The position numbers and the translations under genes were made by a program. Positions 14,981 through 18,202 of a stretch of DNA of 18,202 nt are shown piece by piece; position 1 is the first letter of the stretch; each line of letters starts with the position of its first letter. Location of the stretch: contig JACKCX010000011.1 of the NCBI GenBank assembly GCA_020633795.1, positions 1 to 18,202 on the forward strand. The letters are read 5' to 3'. This DNA comes from Erysipelotrichaceae bacterium (GTDB lineage Bacteria > Bacillota_I > Bacilli_A > RFN20 > CAG-826). The notes below the pieces were generated by a model, which did not search any database, was not told where the DNA came from, and saw nothing but the letters and a program-made list of their open reading frames with translations.

Positions 14981-16058
14981 ATTACCACTCCTTGGTTTAA
15001 TTGTGATGTCCTGCTTACTCGTCTCATCTATCACGATGACCGTCGCTTGGTTTGTCGGTGCTTCTTATATGCAAATCAGTGGGTTTGATATTTCTTTAGA
15101 AGATCCAACACTCACTCTCTCGACGGATAATGTCCACTTTGAAAATTCGTTAACCAAGGCTAGTTTAACGGAAGTTGACAATTTTAAACCAGTCAGCAGC
15201 ACTTTCTCTTCCCTGTGGATGAACGAACACGCTATCTCGCCAGTTTTCTATAATGAGTACGATTCAGTTAATGGTCAATTTATGAATAATCCGAGCGATA
15301 CCAGCGAAGCAACATTTGGTTATTATTCTCAAGAACTGTATTTAAAATCATCACAAAATGTCTATGTGACTTTAGTCAAAGACAGTCAATTAAACGAAGA
15401 TGAACAACCCTTGTTTGTCGCCGATACCGCGGCGAATGTCGAAAAAGCCAGCCGTCTATCTTCTTACGCTGAATTTGCCAATTATTCTCTCGAAGAGATC
15501 GCCCAGCGATTAGATCAAGTTATCTATTCACTAAGAGTTTCGATTCTCGTTCTCAATGATGATGGGGAAGAAGCCTTCCCAGACTATGCTTATTATATCG
15601 TCGATCCCTTTAAAACGGAGTCCACCTTATTAGGTGGTTTACTCGATAATGATTTGAATGGTCATTATGATAGTTTTAACGGCAAGGAAGTCGTCTATGG
15701 CGAAGTGAGTAACACTGATAACGCCATCTACGATTCCGCTTTAACTAATGATTCAACTCTCGATGGTGAGTTGACATGTTTCAATTCCGCTCACGAAGCG
15801 GGTGTCCAGCCCTTTAATTATGCTAGTTCTGTAGCTAATGGATTGGTCATTAAAGAAGAAAATTCCATCGCTCTTGAAGACATTGATAGCTTTACCGAAG
15901 GTGAAGGGATGAATATCCCTCTTAAGGCCAATGTCTCCAAGAGAATTGTTATCTCCATCTATCTTGAAGGATGGGATCATGACAATGTCAACTGCACAAT
16001 GTTCGGCAGTTTCTTGGTCAATTTAAAATTTAAAGTTTCAAGGACTTGGATTTCCTAA
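14967..16058 (+). CDS. SipW-type exported protein, third operon gene
   Basis: I take the ATG at 14967 because TGAGG (14956-14960) lies 6 nt upstream; an earlier in-frame start at 14922 has no such site and would bury the signal. The 363-residue protein then begins MPGRK, has a hydrophobic core, and ends its signal in TVAWFVG (25-31), a canonical SipW-type pattern. The mature part shares the DLNG-xYDSFNG, FNSAHEAG and YLEGWD blocks with the preceding protein, so it is a diverged duplicate. Its N-terminal domain differs more. The next gene, the membrane ATPase, follows after 13 nt. It may be a second surface subunit or cap; this is inference. Confidence 0.76.
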   Translation: MPGRKLPLLGLIVMSCLLVSSITMTVAWFVGASYMQISGFDISLEDPTLTLSTDNVHFENSLTKASLTEVDNFKPVSSTFSSLWMNEHAISPVFYNEYDSVNGQFMNNPSDTSEATFGYYSQELYLKSSQNVYVTLVKDSQLNEDEQPLFVADTAANVEKASRLSSYAEFANYSLEEIAQRLDQVIYSLRVSILVLNDDGEEAFPDYAYYIVDPFKTESTLLGGLLDNDLNGHYDSFNGKEVVYGEVSNTDNAIYDSALTNDSTLDGELTCFNSAHEAGVQPFNYASSVANGLVIKEENSIALEDIDSFTEGEGMNIPLKANVSKRIVISIYLEGWDHDNVNCTMFGSFLVNLKFKVSRTWIS

Positions 16059-16071
16059 TGGGGGTATATTT

Positions 16072-17604
16072 ATGAGTTCATATTTTGAGTATCTAGGGGC
16101 CTTTCTAAGTCGATTCTTCGCTCATATTTGGCGATTTTTGGTCATGACATTCATTGCCCCATGGGCGGAAGTTGATAATAACTTTGGTGAATATAACGAT
16201 ATCTTAGTGGCTCACTCCGCGAGCTTTGGCTTTTGGGGCTGGTTCATGTTTGTCCTCTTTGCTCTCCTCTTTCTTGGCGTGGTGGTCGGAATTATCTACG
16301 GCTTATATCTTTTGATTCGCCGCTACGTCAAATTTGCCAGAACCGAACTCGATAAAGATGACTTAAGACGACAAGTTGAAAGACTAAATATCGAACTTTA
16401 TAATTCGGTGAAAGAGAAAGACAAAATCTTGGAATTACAGATGAAAGCTCTCGGTGGGAAAAATCTTCCGACGACCGACAAAGTGGAAGAGGAAGAAGTG
16501 CAGACCTTGGAAGAAGTGGCCAGCCGCTTCCCCAAACTCACTCATGTCGATGCTGAATACTACGGCAAAGATATGACGATTCCGGATGTCGACGGTTTAA
16601 CTCTTGAACAACTATGTAAGAATTTCCGCAACTTCGCTGCTAGTCAATTAGGGCTTTATTATAAACTCAATGTTATCCGTCAATTATTCGCTGGTATCGG
16701 AGCCGCTAAGTTAGTTATTTTAGAGGGTATCTCTGGTACTGGTAAAACTTCGCTTCCTTACGCTCTTGGTAAGTTCTTAGCGCATGATGCCGAAATCTGC
16801 TCCGTGCAACCAAACTGGAAAGACCGTAGTGAACTTCTCGGTTACTATAACGAATTCACCAAGAAATTTAATGAATCTGAGTTCTTAAGAGCGCTCTATA
16901 CCACCGTCTATCGCCGAGATCTTAATCTCATCGTTCTCGATGAAATGAACCTCGCGCGTGTCGAATACTATTTCGCCGAATTCCTCTCCGTCTTGGAAAT
17001 GCCTAACCCTAATGAATGGAATGTTGAATTGATTGGTAGTTATGATCGTCACGACCCGAAGCTTCTCAAAGAAGGCAAACTAAAAGTTCCTCAAAATGTC
17101 ATGTTCTTTGGTACCGCCAATAACGATGATAGTACCTTCACGATTTCCGATAAGGTCTATGACCGTGCTATTTCTTTGTTCTTCGATGATAAAGGCATCG
17201 CCTTTGATGCGGAGTTCCAAAACTCAATGGTTATTCCCTATAGCCAAATCGCTAAATTATATGATGATGCTCTTTTAAAATATCCGGTCACGGATGATAC
17301 TCTCCAGAAGTTTGAACAACTCGATAACTTCGTCATTAAGAAATTCCGTCTCGCCTTTGGTAACCGTATCTTAAAACAATTGAAGAAATTCGTTCCGATC
17401 TACGTCTCGTGTGGGGGAACGGAACTCGATGGTTTTGATTTCATCTTTACCAACAAGATTTTAAAGAAATTTGAATCCTTAAACATCGCTTTCTTAAAGA
17501 ATGAGTTAAAAGAATTAAATGTCATGTTGGATAAATTATTTGGAAAGGATGCTTTCCCGATGGCTCACAACTATATTGAGGGTCTCATCCGGATGAACTC
17601 ATAA
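16072..17604 (+). CDS. Membrane-anchored McrB/MoxR-like AAA+ ATPase
   Basis: The 510-residue protein has a weak amphipathic N-terminus, one strong hydrophobic segment at about 54-82, and a likely coiled coil at 90-125. Its C-terminal AAA+ domain has Walker A GISGTGKT (219-226), NWKDRSELLGYYNEF (248-262), Walker B LIVLDEMN (286-293, D290/E291), GTANNDDS (347-354) and KVYDRA (361-366). The motif set matches the ATPase at 2765, so they are paralogues with different membrane parts. GGGGG (16060-16064) is the ribosome binding site. It sits in one operon with exported proteins and a DUF2357-like partner. The AAA_5 class remodels or moves proteins or nucleic acids using nucleotide hydrolysis; the substrate is unknown. 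McrBC-like defence is the main alternative to a surface-related role. Confidence 0.86.
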   Translation: MSSYFEYLGAFLSRFFAHIWRFLVMTFIAPWAEVDNNFGEYNDILVAHSASFGFWGWFMFVLFALLFLGVVVGIIYGLYLLIRRYVKFARTELDKDDLRRQVERLNIELYNSVKEKDKILELQMKALGGKNLPTTDKVEEEEVQTLEEVASRFPKLTHVDAEYYGKDMTIPDVDGLTLEQLCKNFRNFAASQLGLYYKLNVIRQLFAGIGAAKLVILEGISGTGKTSLPYALGKFLAHDAEICSVQPNWKDRSELLGYYNEFTKKFNESEFLRALYTTVYRRDLNLIVLDEMNLARVEYYFAEFLSVLEMPNPNEWNVELIGSYDRHDPKLLKEGKLKVPQNVMFFGTANNDDSTFTISDKVYDRAISLFFDDKGIAFDAEFQNSMVIPYSQIAKLYDDALLKYPVTDDTLQKFEQLDNFVIKKFRLAFGNRILKQLKKFVPIYVSCGGTELDGFDFIFTNKILKKFESLNIAFLKNELKELNVMLDKLFGKDAFPMAHNYIEGLIRMNS

Positions 17605-17608
17605 TCTT

Positions 17609-18202
17609 ATGCCAAAGATCTATTCAAAATATCAGAAATTACAACGTAAATTTGTCAACCGCACCAAATCCATTTTTGATGAAAAAAATGGGCGAGATAT
17701 TCTCGACACCATTAGCCGTGGCAAAAATTCTTATTTAAGAATGGACCGTTACGAATCATCATTTATGGATTTGTCATGGATTAAAGAAGTCGAAGATTGT
17801 ATTCCTGAACTAGAACAGATTGTGAATAATCCGCGGCGTGTTATTGCGACGACCAGCGATGTTGTCGCGGTCGAAAAAGCTCGAAAAACAACGAATGAAT
17901 CAGTTATTCACTTGGCTAGTCATACCCAGTTTGTCAAAGAAGTGAAAGATGATGGCGAAGTAATCCCGAGTAAAATTCTCAACATTTCCAATGAGGATTA
18001 TTTCATCATTTATGAAAACAAATTTATCGCTACTTTAATTCGTCATTTGTTATCCTTTGTCGAAAAGCGTTATCAATACATCGTCAACTTCGCTCCGTTA
18101 AAAGATGCCGAAGTTCTCTATATGAAGAGCAACTCCATCATTGATGGTTGTGAAGCAGAGATAGAGACGAAGATCAGATTTACTAAGCCACCTTCTGATG
18201 AC
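17609..18202 (+). CDS. DUF2357/McrC-like partner, N-terminal 198 residues
   Basis: The gene starts 4 nt after the ATPase stop and runs off the window with no stop in view, so only the N-terminal part is seen. It has EDYFIIYENKFIATLIRHL (about 120-138), aligning with the YEN segment of the 522-residue protein at 5512. The preceding stretch VEKARKTTNESVIHLASH also matches that protein's VELVSKTNQDTLFHLANH. This shared N-terminal region is the DUF2357-like part that accompanies McrB-type ATPases. The nuclease region, if any, lies outside the window, so activity cannot be judged. The ribosome binding site is poor, and translation is probably coupled to the ATPase. Confidence 0.75.
   Translation, partial: MPKIYSKYQKLQRKFVNRTKSIFDEKNGRDILDTISRGKNSYLRMDRYESSFMDLSWIKEVEDCIPELEQIVNNPRRVIATTSDVVAVEKARKTTNESVIHLASHTQFVKEVKDDGEVIPSKILNISNEDYFIIYENKFIATLIRHLLSFVEKRYQYIVNFAPLKDAEVLYMKSNSIIDGCEAEIETKIRFTKPPSDD

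Noticed and set aside
16072..18202. Calling the ATPase/partner pair a classical McrBC restriction system
   Set aside because: No DNA-reading N-terminal domain, a membrane anchor instead, no GTP-type MNTxD motif, and the nuclease part of the partner is outside the window; kept only as an alternative.
1..18202. CRISPR arrays, tRNA or rRNA genes, insertion sequences
   Set aside because: No repeat-spacer pattern, no cloverleaf or rRNA signature, and no transposase or paired terminal repeats were seen.

Overview
The window looks like a chromosomal segment from a low-GC Gram-positive bacterium, most likely an uncultured gut member of the Bacilli or a Mollicutes-related lineage. The reasons are AT-rich intergenic DNA, GGAGG-type ribosome binding sites, Rho-independent terminators, a lipoprotein signal, SipW-type signal peptides and a cyclic-di-GMP-I riboswitch. 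TGA is used as a stop (the ClC gene ends in TGA), so the mycoplasma code is excluded. The species cannot be named from the sequence alone.

Left part (1-7080): the tail of a small zinc-ribbon gene with its terminator; a large surface lipoprotein built from Ig-like and duplicated beta-rich modules, with its own terminator; then a two-gene unit. The first gene of that unit is a 914-residue polytopic membrane protein fused to an McrB/MoxR-like AAA+ ATPase. The second is a 522-residue protein of the DUF2357/McrC-like type with C-terminal zinc-binding cysteines.

Middle part (7081-12752): a divergent XRE-type repressor and inverted repeats; a single-pass secreted or anchored protein; a ClC anion channel or exchanger; a six-helix membrane GGDEF diguanylate cyclase; a stand-alone SipW/TasA-type secreted protein with a long structured leader and a strong terminator; and a small two-helix membrane protein.

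Right part (12840-end): a near-consensus promoter drives a transcript that begins with a type I (GEMM) c-di-GMP riboswitch and an intrinsic terminator. It continues through five closely packed genes: three exported surface proteins (two with the SipW-type T-x-A-W-F/Y signal, one with a basic N-terminal anchor), a membrane-anchored AAA+ ATPase paralogous to the left-hand one, and a DUF2357-like partner that runs off the window and is homologous to the 522-residue protein.

The main proposal is a c-di-GMP-controlled cell-envelope system in which a membrane McrB-like ATPase and its DUF2357-like partner are co-expressed with tandem TasA/camelysin-type exported proteins. A diguanylate cyclase lies nearby, and a second, TM-fused copy of the ATPase/partner pair lies about 10 kb away. 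Whether this is surface-fibre assembly, envelope sensing or a membrane-localised McrBC-like defence cannot be decided from the sequence alone.
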